From Gordonia sputi NBRC 100414 (lineage in GTDB: Bacteria; Actinomycetota; Actinomycetes; Mycobacteriales; Mycobacteriaceae): a stretch of DNA of 64,000 bases. How positions within the stretch are numbered: the first letter of the stretch is position 1; each line of letters opens with the position of its first letter. The position numbers and the translations under genes were made by a program. The notes under the pieces were generated by a model, which made no database searches, was not told the DNA's origin, and saw only the letters and a list, made by a program, of their open reading frames with translations. The stretch lies in contig NZ_BAFC01000006.1 in the NCBI RefSeq assembly GCF_000248055.1, positions 1-64,000 on the forward strand. The letters run 5' to 3'. This document shows positions 34,616-44,880 of the stretch, piece after piece.

Positions 34616-36108
34616 CAGCGCATTCCCGGTAACGCCAGCACGTCGTCGCGGCTCGTCTCGTCGAACACCCCGACCCGCGCGAACCGTGCGGGCCACCGCG
34701 CATAGATCATGACCACCGCGACGGCCACGACCGCCACCGAGCCGAAGAAGCACAGGAACATCACGCGATCACCGGTGTCCGACATCGTTGCGCCCAAACC
34801 GAGAAGGATCACCAGGCACGACGCCGTTCCCCAACTCGCCACCAGCAGGGGTCGGGTCGGCTCCCCCATGCGTCGCAACAACCGTGGCGCCGCGAGGCAT
34901 GCCGCGACATAACTACCCATGTAGCCCAGTGCGCTGAGGGTGAGGAAGTCACGGACGCCTTCCTCGGGATCGCCACCGCACCACAGGAACACCAACGGGC
35001 CGAGAGCCACCACCGATGTCGCGATCGCGGTGGCGACCGCAGGTGTGTGAAGTCGACGATGCGTGTCGCCGAACTGACGCGGGATGATGTGCTAGCGCCC
35101 CAGCGTGAACAGCACGCGCACAAGCGCATTCACCGACGCAAGCGCGCACGCCAGGAACGACGTCGCGATACCGACGTCGAGAATCACTGCGGCGAAGGGA
35201 CTTCCGTCCGCGAGGAAGAGCGCCGCGAGCGGTGTGCTGCTCTCCCGTACCGAATCCGGCGCTCCCGCCATCGCCGCCGACTGACTCGACACGGCAAGCA
35301 GATAGATCACGCCTGCGAACAACGGTGTCCACAGCAGTGCACGCGGTACCGACCGGAAGGGTCGACGCGCCTCGGCGGACAGCGTCGTCGAACTCTCGAA
35401 TCCGACGAATGCACTCACTGCGACAACCACACTCAGCGCCAGCGAGCCATCAGGATTCGGGTGCGCACTGGATAGCCGCCATGGTTGGTCACGATGGGTG
35501 TAGCCGAGCCACACCATCAGACCGGCCATCACGACCACCGCGAGCAGCTCGATGCAGAGGGTCACCACCGCCGAGACCTTCACCCCTCTGATCATGACGA
35601 AGGCCATGGCCACGGCGGCGAGAACAACGATCACGCTCATCGTGACGTGCGATACCTGTTGTGTCACACCGACGCTGATCGCGAGATGATTCGTGTACAG
35701 GCCGACGGCCATGAGACCGGCGATACTCACGGCGGTGTAGCCGACGACCGCCGACCATGCCGTCACCATCGCCGTCCTCGCGCCATACGCCTGAGCCACA
35801 TAGGAATAGAGACCACCGACCACAGCAACGCGTTGCGCCATCGGCCGGATGCAGAGTGAGACGAACATGATCACCACGAGCGCGGTCAGGAATGCCGCAA
35901 TACTTCTCACCCCACCTGCCGCCACGATCACGAAGAGTGGCGTCACGGCGGACGTACCGGCAGGCGCGATCGCCGCGACAGACTGCGCGACAACCGCTAC
36001 GAACGGGAGCTGCCTGCGGGTGAGCCCGCCTACCGGCGACTCGTCGGCGATCAGTGGTACCGAAGGCACGGGCGGCGAGGGAACCGATGAGGAGGAAGTC
36101 GAGGTCAT
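34615..36108 (-). pseudogene. APC-family amino acid/amine permease with internal amber codon
   Basis: A full-length permease frame of 498 codons is visible: FVAVVAQSVAAIAPAGTSAV, VAVVGGLYSYVAQAYGART, GFESSTTLSAEARRPFRSVP, then VRVLFTLGR, a TAG at 35092-35094, and in the same frame HIIPRQFGDTHRRLHTPAVA, SALGYMGSYVAACLAAPRL and on to the stop. Relatives read Gly-Arg-Gln/Glu at this place, so a CAG or GAG to TAG change is likely. The product would lose its last ~159 residues, several helices. Starts: ATG 36108. The substrate is probably an amino acid or amine. It is coupled to the IclR gene. Confidence 0.8.
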
Positions 36109-36422
36109 GATCGCGTTCACAGTGGACCCCCGACGTTGCGTCGCGGCTACTCGAGGTCACGGCCGCGTTAACCGGAGTGAGATACGTACTACCCGGCAGT
36201 GAGCAATAGATCCAGGTCACGAGAGCCACGCCACTCGGACGTCACTCTCCGGACCCGCGTGTGACAGACAGGTAAATCCACTCGCGAGCGGCCGCTGACG
36301 ATCTTCGCAACCAGTGCAACGTTGAGGCGATCCGCCGGTCACACCTGCCTCCTAGAGTCATGCCATCGCTGCCGGATCGCGGTGGCGGTGACGAATCACG
36401 ACGGCCGGGGCAAAGGGGAACC
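36109..36422. other. Divergent permease/amidase promoter region
   Basis: These 314 nt contain no gene. They should hold promoters for both the permease and the amidase, and the IclR operator, but I could not identify a convincing palindrome. AAGGGG before ATG 36423 is the amidase ribosome site. Confidence 0.6.
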
Positions 36423-38065
36423 ATGTCGGCATCACAGGCGGTACGGGGCGTTGGAAGTGCCCCCCATCCACACGAGCACTCAACGGGGACAGGATCACAT
36501 GACACGCCTGGGAGCGTCCAGCGCTCAGGCTTCCGCAGACGTTCCGTCCTCGTCGGGGGAGTTGCCGCGGCGGCGGTGGGTGCGGTTGCGCTGCAAGGCG
36601 TGACGGGGGCCGCACCCGCTGCGGCTGCGGGCCGCGACCTCGACCCACACGACAAAGACATCGCGTTCGCAGGTGTCGTCGAGATCGCCAAACGCATTGC
36701 GGCAGGCGAGTTCACCGCACGACAGATCACCGACTTCTTCCTGGCTCGGATCGACATGCTCAATCCGACGTTGCGCGCGTGGACAATTCCGCTTCACGAG
36801 CGCGCCCGCGCCGAGGCCGACGCTCTCGACGCGAAGAAGGCCAGCGGCGCACGCCTCGGTCCACTGCACGGCGTGCCGATCGGGATCAAAGCCGAAAATC
36901 ACGTCAAAGGCGTCCCGACGACCTACGGCGGCGCGGCGTTCACCAAACCCTCGACCGACGACGCCGAGGTGGTGAAGCGCCTGCGCGCGGCGGGTGCGGT
37001 CATCCTCGGGATCACGGCCATGCCGGAGTTCGGCATCTGGCCGTTCACAGAGACGTCGGCACATGGATACACCCGAAACCCGTGGAACATCCTGCACTCC
37101 ACCGCAGGGTCGTCGGGAGGGACCGCGTCGGCGGTGGCGTCGGGCATGGTTCCCGCAGCGATCGGTGGCGACGGTGGCGGATCGATTCGCCTGCCGTCGT
37201 CCTGGTGCGGCTTGTACGGGCTGAAACTCCAGCGTGGGCGAGTGTCGGCAGCACCCAACGTCGACCTGTGGAAGTCTCTCGTGTGATCGGCCCGCTGTGC
37301 CGGAAGGTCGAAGACACCGCGCTGATTCTCGACTGCATCCACGGCAGTGTCGCCGGGGTGGATCTCTACAAGGCCGATCCGTGGCCGTACACACTCACCG
37401 AGGCGTTGACGAAACCTGTTCGGTCACTACGGATTGCGATCTCCACCGCGCAGCCCGCCGGCACGCACCTCGACGACGACACACGTCGCGCCGTGCTGCA
37501 GACCGGCGCCATACTCGGCAAGCTGGGCCACCGCGTCGTCGCACACGATCCGGTCTACCCTGCGACACTCACCGCAGCGTTCCAACCGCAGGTTCTCGGC
37601 GGATTCAGCACCGAAGCCCGCCGCGCCGACCACTACGAGCTGCTCGAGCGACGCACCCGCGAAGGCGTCGACATCGGGCGCAGCACCGGCCTGGCGTCGG
37701 ATATCGCAGTGGCCAAGGCCATCGAACTCAGCAAGACCGTCGGAAAGCAGATCCTGGCGTCGGTGTTTCCCGCCTACGATCTGCTGATCTGTCCGACAAC
37801 GCCCGGAAAGGCTTATCCCATAGGACAACTCGACGGCGCGGGGTTCGTCGAGGCATCGTCCAAGGCGTCACCGGTCGCGGCATACACCTCCGTGTGGAAC
37901 GTCGTGGGCAACCCGGCAGCAGCGGTACCCGCAGGCTTCTCCGGAGGCCTGCCGTTGAGCGTGCAGGTCGTCGGCCCCAACAACAGCGAACCCCTGATCT
38001 GTCAGGTCGCGGCGCAGCTGCAAAAGGCTCGGCGCTGGCCCGACCAGACGCCGCCGAACAGCTGA
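36423..38065 (+). pseudogene. Tat-exported amidase (amidase signature family), frameshifted
   Basis: The N-terminal Tat signal has FRRRSVLVGGVAAAAVGAVA. The amidase core has the catalytic lysine in GVPIGIKAENHVKG and the serine motif SSGGTASAVASGMVPAAIGG with GGGSIRLPSSWCGLYGLK. The frame stops at 37286 after VDLWKSLV. The rest continues in another frame from VIGPLCRKVEDTALILD to 38065 (NPAAAVPAGFSGGLPLSVQV). The span is one base short of a multiple of three; one G missing near 37281 would restore LWKSLGVIGPL. Intact, the product has about 547 residues. It is divergent from the permease and IclR genes, likely a catabolic set for an amide. Confidence 0.8.
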
Positions 38066-38077
38066 GGCCGGGACTCC

Positions 38078-38699
38078 ATGCGCCGTTACCTCACAACGCT
38101 GTTCACCGTCGCGATCGCGACCGTCGCCGCACTGGCAGCGACGGGCGCCCGCGACACCCACCGCCGCTGCGGGCGGCGTGCTCATCCGTCGTTACCTCAA
38201 GTACATGGGCGGTGCCGATCCCGCCGACCCCGCGCACAACGTGATCGCGCACGTGGTGACACTCGGCGCCACCAATCACGGGACAACACTGAGTGGCCCG
38301 GGCGCGCTCGCCGCGGTGCTGCGCGACGCAGGCGTCAACGTCGAACCATCCATCACGGCCATTGCGGGAAGTGCGGGGTACGAGCAACTCGTCGGGTCGT
38401 CGATGATCACCGAACTCAACCGTGGCGGTGAGACTTTCGCGGGTGTCGACTACACGGTGATCGCCACCCGCTTCGACCAGTTCTCGACTCCGTATACCGC
38501 CACGTTCCTGACTGCCGGTCCCGGCGCGAGGGTCAACAACGTCCTGCTCCAGGACGGCTGTCCGGTCGATGTCTCGGGGCACTCCGTGATGACGTACTCA
38601 CCGCGGGCGATCTCCGTGACGCTGCGCGCACTGGGAGTCTCGACGCCGCTCGTCTGCACCGTCCATCCGTGGAATCAGGACTGGGGGTTGACCGGATAG
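38078..38699 (+). pseudogene. Secreted class-2-type lipase remnant with internal deletion
   Basis: ATG 38078 encodes a signal peptide (LTTLFTVAIATVAALAATGA). The sequence then jumps to the C-terminal part of an alpha/beta lipase (GGVLIRRYLKYMGGADPAD, ATLGATNHGT-like VTLGATNHGTTLSG, and the histidine in VDVSGHSVMTYSPRAI) in a different frame. The middle of the enzyme, including the nucleophile GHSxGG, is missing. ATPTAAAG, typical of the start of a mature secreted lipase, runs directly into GGVLIRRYLKY. This suggests a deletion between two GCGGGC stretches. It cannot be active. Its end overlaps the SDR gene tail to tail by 25 nt. Confidence 0.75.
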
Positions 38700-39667
38700 C
38701 CCGGTAGGTCGAAACCGACGCCCGTCGCCTTCTCCGCAGCTTCCCAGAGTGCGCGGGCGAGGCGGAGGTCGTCGGTCTCCTCCGGTGGCGCGACCAATAC
38801 CGGCGCGCCAGACAGTTCCAGGAATCCTCCCGGGCCGATGTACTGACCACCGAGCAATCCGGGATCGGTGGCGGCACGCACACTCGACAGCGCGCCCTCG
38901 GCGGGGTCCATGATGAACGTGCGTCGCACCCACCGCAGGGTCGGTGTGGTGAACAGCCAGCTCAGCATGCCCTGATCGCGCATCACGCCGCTATGGGTGG
39001 CACCCGGATGCGCCAGGACCGACGACGGCGCACCGTCGCCGAGCAACGCGAGCCGACGCTGCAGCGCGATAGCGAAGATCGCCTGCGCCAGTTTCGACCG
39101 CGAGTACGCGGCCGCGGCGCTGTAGCCGACGTCCATCGCGAGGTCGTCGGGGTCGAGTCGCCCCACCGACGACAACTTCGAGCACACCGACACGATGCGG
39201 GCGTTACGAGCTGCACACAGCGGGCCGAGCAGCAGCCCGGTGAGCGCGAAGTGTCCGAGGAAGTTGGTGGCGAAGTCCAGCTCCACGCCGTCTTTCGTCA
39301 GTTCACGCTCCGCGCGCATCACCCCGGCGTTGTTGACGAGAATGTCGATCGCCGGAAAACGCTCGGCCAACTCGTCGGCGGCGCGGCGCACCGAAACCAG
39401 CTCACTCAGGTCGACCTGGACGATCTCGATGTTGCGAGCGATGTGGTTGTCAGGAGCGATTGGGCCACCGGAACCGCCCTCCGCGACGATCGCATCCCGC
39501 GCGCCTTGTGCGGCCTCGACGTTGCGGCACGCCAGTACGACCCTCGCTCCGAGACCTGCCAGGTGGCCCGCTGTCGCCAGACCAACGCCCGAATTCGCAC
39601 CCGTGACCACGGCGGTACGTCCGGACAGATCCGGCGCATCGGACAACGACCACCGCGATTCACCCAT
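38675..39667 (-). CDS. SDR family oxidoreductase (retinol-dehydrogenase-like)
   Basis: This 330-residue SDR has TGANSGVGLATAGHLAGLGA (coenzyme site), VVLACRN, NNAGVM and an active-site YSRSKLAQ, the pattern of RDH/WWOX-like classical SDRs frequent in mycobacteria. The late ATDPGLLGGQYIGPGGFLEL is also typical. The substrate is unknown, perhaps a lipid or sterol. ATG 39667 follows GGAGGAG; the longer frame adds unlikely sequence. The gene is divergent from the esterase lipoprotein. Confidence 0.85.
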   Translation of the reverse strand: MGESRWSLSDAPDLSGRTAVVTGANSGVGLATAGHLAGLGARVVLACRNVEAAQGARDAIVAEGGSGGPIAPDNHIARNIEIVQVDLSELVSVRRAADELAERFPAIDILVNNAGVMRAERELTKDGVELDFATNFLGHFALTGLLLGPLCAARNARIVSVCSKLSSVGRLDPDDLAMDVGYSAAAAYSRSKLAQAIFAIALQRRLALLGDGAPSSVLAHPGATHSGVMRDQGMLSWLFTTPTLRWVRRTFIMDPAEGALSSVRAATDPGLLGGQYIGPGGFLELSGAPVLVAPPEETDDLRLARALWEAAEKATGVGFDLPGYPVNPQS

Positions 39668-39822
39668 CGCTGACTCCTCCCACGTCGGATATTCGTACGA
39701 TCTCACACGCTCACGTAAGGATCGGGCGCAGTCCTGCGGGCACAATGGACACGCGAACTCTTCGCCGAGCCATGTGCCCGCCCGCCTTGACCCGACACCC
39801 CGACACCCCCCACCCGACACCA

Positions 39823-40872
39823 ATGCCGAGGACCTTGTCTCACGTGGCCACCCCCCGCACCGTGCCGTCACCCCGCCGCGCCCTGACGATCGCGGCGCTG
39901 GCTTTCGCGTGCACGGTGGCCGCGGCGTGCTCGACGCCGTCGCACGAGTCGGTCGGTGCCTCGACTCCTGCTCCCTCAGGTGCCGTACCCGCGACCGCCA
40001 AGGTGTCGGCCGCTGTTCCCCGAGGCGCAGCAGCCAAGGACATAAACAATCAGGCGACCGGGTCGAAGATCGCGCTGCATCGCTACTTCTACGCGGTATC
40101 GACCGGGCAGGCCGATCCTCGACAGAACTGGATGGACCTCTACCTTCCGCCTCGGCAGGGCAAGGTCCCGCTGGTCGTGCTCATCCACGGCGGGGCATGG
40201 CAGGCCAAGATCGGGGCGGGCACGTTCGCCACCTTCGCGCGACGCCTGGCCGAACGCGGACTCGCCGTGGTCAACGTCGAGTACCGCCGGGTCGGCAATG
40301 GCGGCGGCTGGCCGACGACCTTCGTCGACGTCGCGTCGGCAATGGATGCCATCCCCGACCTCGCGAAGGCCTATCCCCAACTCAACCTCAGCAACGCCGT
40401 CGCCGTCGGACACTCGGCGGGCGCGCAGCTCGCTGTGTGGGCGAGTACGCGACAGGATCTGCGTCCAGGCGAGGTCGGCGCATCCCCGACGTTCCGTCCG
40501 ACGACCGTCGTCTCGCTCGCGGGTCCACTCGACATGCGTCGAGCCGTCGCGATGGGCGACAAGCGCATCGTGCGCGTACTCGGCGGCACTCCTGCCCAGG
40601 TTCCGGACCGATACGCATCGGTCGACCCGATCCAGAATCTCGATCCGCAGACACCGGTCATAGCGATCGCCGGAACATCGGATCATGTGGTGCCGCACGT
40701 ACTCTCGCAGGATTACGTCGCGGCGGATGCGAAGGCGGGTGGGCGCGCACAGGCGATTATCATGCCGGGACAAACACATTCGTCGCTGGTCGATCCGAAA
40801 TCAAAGGCATTCGAGCAGATCCTCGAGCTGATCACCCGCGTCACCAACGACGCGCACGCCAACGGTTCCTGA
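39823..40872 (+). CDS. Alpha/beta hydrolase lipoprotein (carboxylesterase/HSL type)
   Basis: The exported protein has a signal peptide (ALTIAALAFACTVAAAC, with lipobox VAAAC) and a low-complexity linker. An HSL-like hydrolase follows with an oxyanion motif VLIHGGAWQ, a nucleophile elbow VGHSAGAQLAVW, an acid in AGTSDHVVP and a histidine in PGQTHSSLV. It should cleave small esters at the outer membrane face. ATG 39823 or GTG 39844 gives a normal signal; ATG 39745 would add an odd Pro-rich lead. No ribosome site decides it. Confidence 0.8.
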   Translation: MPRTLSHVATPRTVPSPRRALTIAALAFACTVAAACSTPSHESVGASTPAPSGAVPATAKVSAAVPRGAAAKDINNQATGSKIALHRYFYAVSTGQADPRQNWMDLYLPPRQGKVPLVVLIHGGAWQAKIGAGTFATFARRLAERGLAVVNVEYRRVGNGGGWPTTFVDVASAMDAIPDLAKAYPQLNLSNAVAVGHSAGAQLAVWASTRQDLRPGEVGASPTFRPTTVVSLAGPLDMRRAVAMGDKRIVRVLGGTPAQVPDRYASVDPIQNLDPQTPVIAIAGTSDHVVPHVLSQDYVAADAKAGGRAQAIIMPGQTHSSLVDPKSKAFEQILELITRVTNDAHANGS

Positions 40873-40907
40873 GGCCCCCCGCACCGGCCGGCTCCACGGA
40901 CACGAAC

Positions 40908-40945
40908 AACGGGCCCCGACCACAGATGTGTGGCCGGAACCCGTT
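40908..40945. terminator. Bidirectional terminator between esterase and StyA-like gene
   Basis: The outer arms AACGGG (40908-40913) and CCCGTT (40940-40945) and the inner CCACA/TGTGG pairs form a hairpin with small internal bulges between the two convergent genes. Confidence 0.75.
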
Positions 40946-40970
40946 GCGTCAGAGAAGTGTTGCGAGTTGA

Positions 40971-42341
40971 TCAGGCGGGAACTGCGCGCGAGCTGAAGCT
41001 TCCCACCGGTTCGAACCGGCCGAGCACGTCGTCGGCAGGCTCGCCCGACACGGCCGAGATGAAGCCGAGCACGTCGTCGCGATCACCAAGTGTGAGAAGC
41101 GGATTGGGATCGGACAGCAGGCCGAACAGCGCCGAGGCGACGTCGACGTTGACCGCTGCGGCCGGGAAGGCCAGTTCGAGGTGGGTCGCGTAATCGGGGT
41201 CGCCGAGGTAGAGCCTCGTCACCTCGACGGACGCGTGTCCTCTTCTCTCCCAATGCTTCTCGAACTCGTCGACCAGCCACTGCGCGGAGAACTCAGCCGA
41301 CGGGTCGTCGTCGAGGCGCGCCTTGGCGGCCTGCACCAGTTCGGCGACTTGGATCAGTGAGTTCTGCGCACCCTGCCCGGCAACCGGATCGACGGCGATC
41401 GCGGTGTCGCCGATCGCCGCGACGACGTGCCCGCTCTTCGTCGTGCCGACGGGCTTGCGGACGGTCGGGGTGACACCACCCTTCAACCATGAGTAGGGGT
41501 CGGACTCGATGACGGCGAGCTCGCGGATCGCGGGAGCATCCGCGGGGAACCACTCGTCGAAGATGTCGACGATCGCCTGGCGCGCCGACGCGGCGTCGGT
41601 CACCTCGTCGATCTTCGGCGCCCACGCGCCGTCGGGCTTGGCGAAGACGATGAACGACCATGTGGCGCCCGCATCCTTGTGCAGGAAGGGTCCGACGAAG
41701 ATCTCACCGTTGTCACTGTCGAGGTTGAACAGCGACTGACGTCCGCCGTCGGCCGCACGGTAGGCGAACGTGTCGGGACCGTGGTCGAGCCCGGTCAGCG
41801 TGACCTGCAACAGCCGACGTTGCGGCTCACGGTAGTGGGTGCGCTCGTCGTCGACGGGGAAGAACGAGGCCAGCCCACCCTTGCCCGTGGCGACGAGGGT
41901 CAGGTCGTTGTCGGCCGCGATCTCGTCGAGACGGTCGGGGTCGACGGCCTCGACCTCGAAGCGTCCGCCGCGCTCGAGGAACCGGCCGAGCCTGTCGTCG
42001 GCGCGCAGCCGTAGGTCGACGGCCTGTGCGACATAGCCGTAGTCGGGATTGAACTCGAGGACGTCCACACGCTCGGCACCCTCACCAGACGACAGCCGGA
42101 CGCTGATTCCGGTGGTGTTGCCCACCTCGTAGAGGTCGTCGATGATCTGCGCGTCCCAGTCGCGTGAGCTGCCGAACAGCACGCCGACGCCGGTCGGTGG
42201 GACCTTGTCTCGCAACGACTCTCGATCGCGGTCGCTGTAGAGAGTGACGTCGAATCCCGCGTCGAGGAAGCCGAGCGCAGCGCTCGTACCGGTTACTCCC
42301 GCGCCGACGATCGCAACGGATCGACGTTTCTGGTCTGCCAT
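40971..42341 (-). CDS. StyA-like flavoprotein monooxygenase (styrene/indole monooxygenase type)
   Basis: This is a 456-residue FAD enzyme. It has an N-terminal Rossmann motif VAIVGAGVTGTSAALGFLDA, TLYSDRD, a central STY-type region (FNPDYGYVAQAVDLRL), and the late FAD motif GDTAIAVDPVAGQGAQNSLI. It resembles StyA, which epoxidises alkenes with FADH2 from a separate reductase (StyB). No flavin reductase of that kind adjoins it. AAGGAG precedes ATG 42341. It is divergent from the first acyltransferase gene. Confidence 0.8.
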   Translation of the reverse strand: MADQKRRSVAIVGAGVTGTSAALGFLDAGFDVTLYSDRDRESLRDKVPPTGVGVLFGSSRDWDAQIIDDLYEVGNTTGISVRLSSGEGAERVDVLEFNPDYGYVAQAVDLRLRADDRLGRFLERGGRFEVEAVDPDRLDEIAADNDLTLVATGKGGLASFFPVDDERTHYREPQRRLLQVTLTGLDHGPDTFAYRAADGGRQSLFNLDSDNGEIFVGPFLHKDAGATWSFIVFAKPDGAWAPKIDEVTDAASARQAIVDIFDEWFPADAPAIRELAVIESDPYSWLKGGVTPTVRKPVGTTKSGHVVAAIGDTAIAVDPVAGQGAQNSLIQVAELVQAAKARLDDDPSAEFSAQWLVDEFEKHWERRGHASVEVTRLYLGDPDYATHLELAFPAAAVNVDVASALFGLLSDPNPLLTLGDRDDVLGFISAVSGEPADDVLGRFEPVGSFSSRAVPA

Positions 42342-42491
42342 GTGTGCTCCTTTGGGTCTGGACTTTTCGACGATGGACACAGCGTGCGCGATGCACTGTG
42401 GTGGGAAAAGATTTAGAAGCACGAAGGCGCAAACCTCCCGCGCCGACGGGGTCCGCAGACCGGGTCGTTCGCCGCGCTACCATCGCTGCCT

Positions 42492-44660
42492 GTGAGTTCC
42501 ACGCTTTCCGACGCCGGGATCGCCGCCGGCACCCCGAACGAGGACGCCGCCACCGGCAACACCTCGGGGTACCGCCTCGACCTCGACGGTCTGCGGGGTA
42601 TCGCGATCGCGCTCGTCGCGATCTTCCATGTGTGGTTCGGCCGGGTGTCCGGCGGCGTCGACGTGTTCCTCACCCTGTCCGGCTACTTCTTCATCGCCTC
42701 ATTGCTCAAGCACGTCATCGCGACCAACCCGCCGAACGTGTCGTGGCGACGGGCGGTGAATCCGTGGCCCCGCTTCTGGCGGCTGGTACGTCGCCTCTTG
42801 CCCGCGCTGCTCGTCGTACTGGCTGTCATCACCGCCCTGATCGCACTGATCATGCCCAGAACCCGTTGGGGCCCTTTGGGTTCGGAAATCCAGGCGAGTG
42901 CGCTCTATTACCAGAACTGGCACCTCGCGTTCGACTCACAGGACTACGCCGCCGCGGATTCGGCGAACAGTCCGATGCAGCATCTGTGGTCGATGTCGAT
43001 GCAGGGCCAGTTCTTCGTGCTCACGCTCGTGTGCATGCTCGCGCTCGGCGGCGTCCTGAAGTTGCTCGCGCGTCGCACCTCGGTGTTCGGCGAGGCCCGC
43101 GTCATTCGTGGCATCGTCGGCGTCGCATTGCTGGCCGTCGCAGTCGTCTCGTTCGCCTGGGCGGTGTACCGCCACGGCGTCAATCAGCCGTTCAACTACT
43201 ACGACACGGTCGCGAGGCTGTGGGAGCCGCTCGCAGGCGGGCTGTTGGCCGTCGCCATCCCTCAACGACTCACGCAGGTACATCGCAACCGACTGGCGGT
43301 GCCCGGTTGGCTGCGCGACGTCGTCGGTGTTGGGGCCCTCGCGCTCATCGTGAGCTGCGGCTGGTGGATCAGCGGGGTGTCGGAGTATCCGGGCGTCTGG
43401 ACGTGGATTCCCGTCGGCGCAACGCTCGCGCTGATCTGGACGGGTTCACCCGCCGCCCGCGACGCGGCGTCGAACGACGCAGGACTGATCAGCCGAGCGC
43501 TCGCGCACCCGCGTCTGGTGTGGCTCGGTTCGGTGGCCTACGCGCTCTACCTGTGGCATTGGCCGCTGCTCATCTTCTACCTCGCGTGGCGCTTCCAGGA
43601 CGACGTGAGCTGGTACGAGGGCACTGCGATTCTCGCCGTATCGCTGCTGCTCGCGTGGCTGACGACCCGGTACATCGAGGCTCCGCTGCGATCCGGACGG
43701 AACACCGGTTTCGGCCGCTCGTATCGTGTCGCGCTCACCGCCCTGCTCGTAATCGCGACGATCATCGCAGGCACGACGGCCGTCGTCTGGCAGCGGAACG
43801 CAGCGAACGCGACGGTCAACACCGACAACCTCGACCCCCGGCTCTACCCCGGTGCGCGCGCGTACCTCGACGGCGCGCCGACGCCCCGCGTCGACCCGCA
43901 GCCCAGCCCGGAGGTCGTCGACAAGGACTGGCCGATCACCTCGTACGACTCGATGATCAGCGGCTGGAAGGATCCGGCGATCAAGGTCGGCGTCTACGGC
44001 GATCCCGCCGCCACACGCACCGTCGCGCTGGTCGGCGGATCGCACGCGGAACAGTGGATCACCGCGCTCGACGCCGTCGGCAAGCAGCGCGGATTCCGGG
44101 TCACCACCTACCTGAAGGTCGGCTGCGCGTTGACCACCTCCCACGTATTCACCTGGTTCGGGCAGAAGTACTACCAGTGCAACGACTGGTCACGACGCGT
44201 GATGGGCCGGTTGGCCGTCGACAAACCCGACGTCGTGTTCACCAACAGCACACGGCCCGTCGAGAACGGTCCCGGCGACACCGTTCCCAAGGACTACACC
44301 GACATCTTCACGCAGTTCCGTGACCGGGGACAGCGGGTCGTCGCGGTGCGCGACAACCCCTGGGCGCACGGCAAACTCAAGCCCCCGGAATGCCTCGCAC
44401 AGGGCAAGAAACCGCAGGTCTGCGGCGTCGACCGGGATGTGGCGATGGCGGAGGCAGACCCCGCGCAGGCCATCGCATCGCAGTATCCGAACATGTCATT
44501 TCTCGACTACACCGACGCGATGTGCAGCCCGACCTACTGCCCGGCTGTCGTCGGCAACATCCTGGTCTGGCACGACTACCACCACCTGTCGGCGACGTTC
44601 GTGCGCAGCCTCATCCCCGCGGTCGACGCCGATCTGGGCCGTGCGCTGCGGTGGTGGTGA
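42492..44660 (+). CDS. OafA/YrhL-type membrane acyltransferase with SGNH domain
   Basis: This is a 722-residue protein. The N-terminal half is an acyltransferase-3 membrane domain: YRLDLDGLRGIAIALVAIFH, then GGVDVFLTLSGYFFIASLL and RLLPALLVVL. About ten helices are followed by an extracellular domain (from about 450) with VALVGGSHAEQWITALDAVG (SGNH serine block) and a late IVWHDYHHLS histidine block. Such enzymes add acetyl groups to cell-envelope sugars. GTG 42492 is the start; no clear ribosome site is visible. A second acyltransferase follows 220 nt later on the same strand. Confidence 0.88.
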   Translation: MSSTLSDAGIAAGTPNEDAATGNTSGYRLDLDGLRGIAIALVAIFHVWFGRVSGGVDVFLTLSGYFFIASLLKHVIATNPPNVSWRRAVNPWPRFWRLVRRLLPALLVVLAVITALIALIMPRTRWGPLGSEIQASALYYQNWHLAFDSQDYAAADSANSPMQHLWSMSMQGQFFVLTLVCMLALGGVLKLLARRTSVFGEARVIRGIVGVALLAVAVVSFAWAVYRHGVNQPFNYYDTVARLWEPLAGGLLAVAIPQRLTQVHRNRLAVPGWLRDVVGVGALALIVSCGWWISGVSEYPGVWTWIPVGATLALIWTGSPAARDAASNDAGLISRALAHPRLVWLGSVAYALYLWHWPLLIFYLAWRFQDDVSWYEGTAILAVSLLLAWLTTRYIEAPLRSGRNTGFGRSYRVALTALLVIATIIAGTTAVVWQRNAANATVNTDNLDPRLYPGARAYLDGAPTPRVDPQPSPEVVDKDWPITSYDSMISGWKDPAIKVGVYGDPAATRTVALVGGSHAEQWITALDAVGKQRGFRVTTYLKVGCALTTSHVFTWFGQKYYQCNDWSRRVMGRLAVDKPDVVFTNSTRPVENGPGDTVPKDYTDIFTQFRDRGQRVVAVRDNPWAHGKLKPPECLAQGKKPQVCGVDRDVAMAEADPAQAIASQYPNMSFLDYTDAMCSPTYCPAVVGNILVWHDYHHLSATFVRSLIPAVDADLGRALRWW

Positions 44661-44880
44661 GTCTGTATAGCGGTGAGACTCCCTGACAGCCACGTCTCAG
44701 GGGGCGTCCAGACTGCACTGATAAGCTCATAGTCGATAACGGGAGGATCACGGCCCATCAACGCGATGGTGCCGCAACGTTGACGCAAGGGGCGGGCATC
44801 GAGGCTCGGGTACCCGGTCGACGTGACGAGATCCGGCCACGAACACCGTCCACGAGAACTGTCAGGGGCTGAGTCTGAGT

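Noticed and set aside
37234-38244. 336-codon plus-strand frame over the amidase
   Set aside because: Arg-rich shadow of the second amidase half; the family motifs lie in the other frame.
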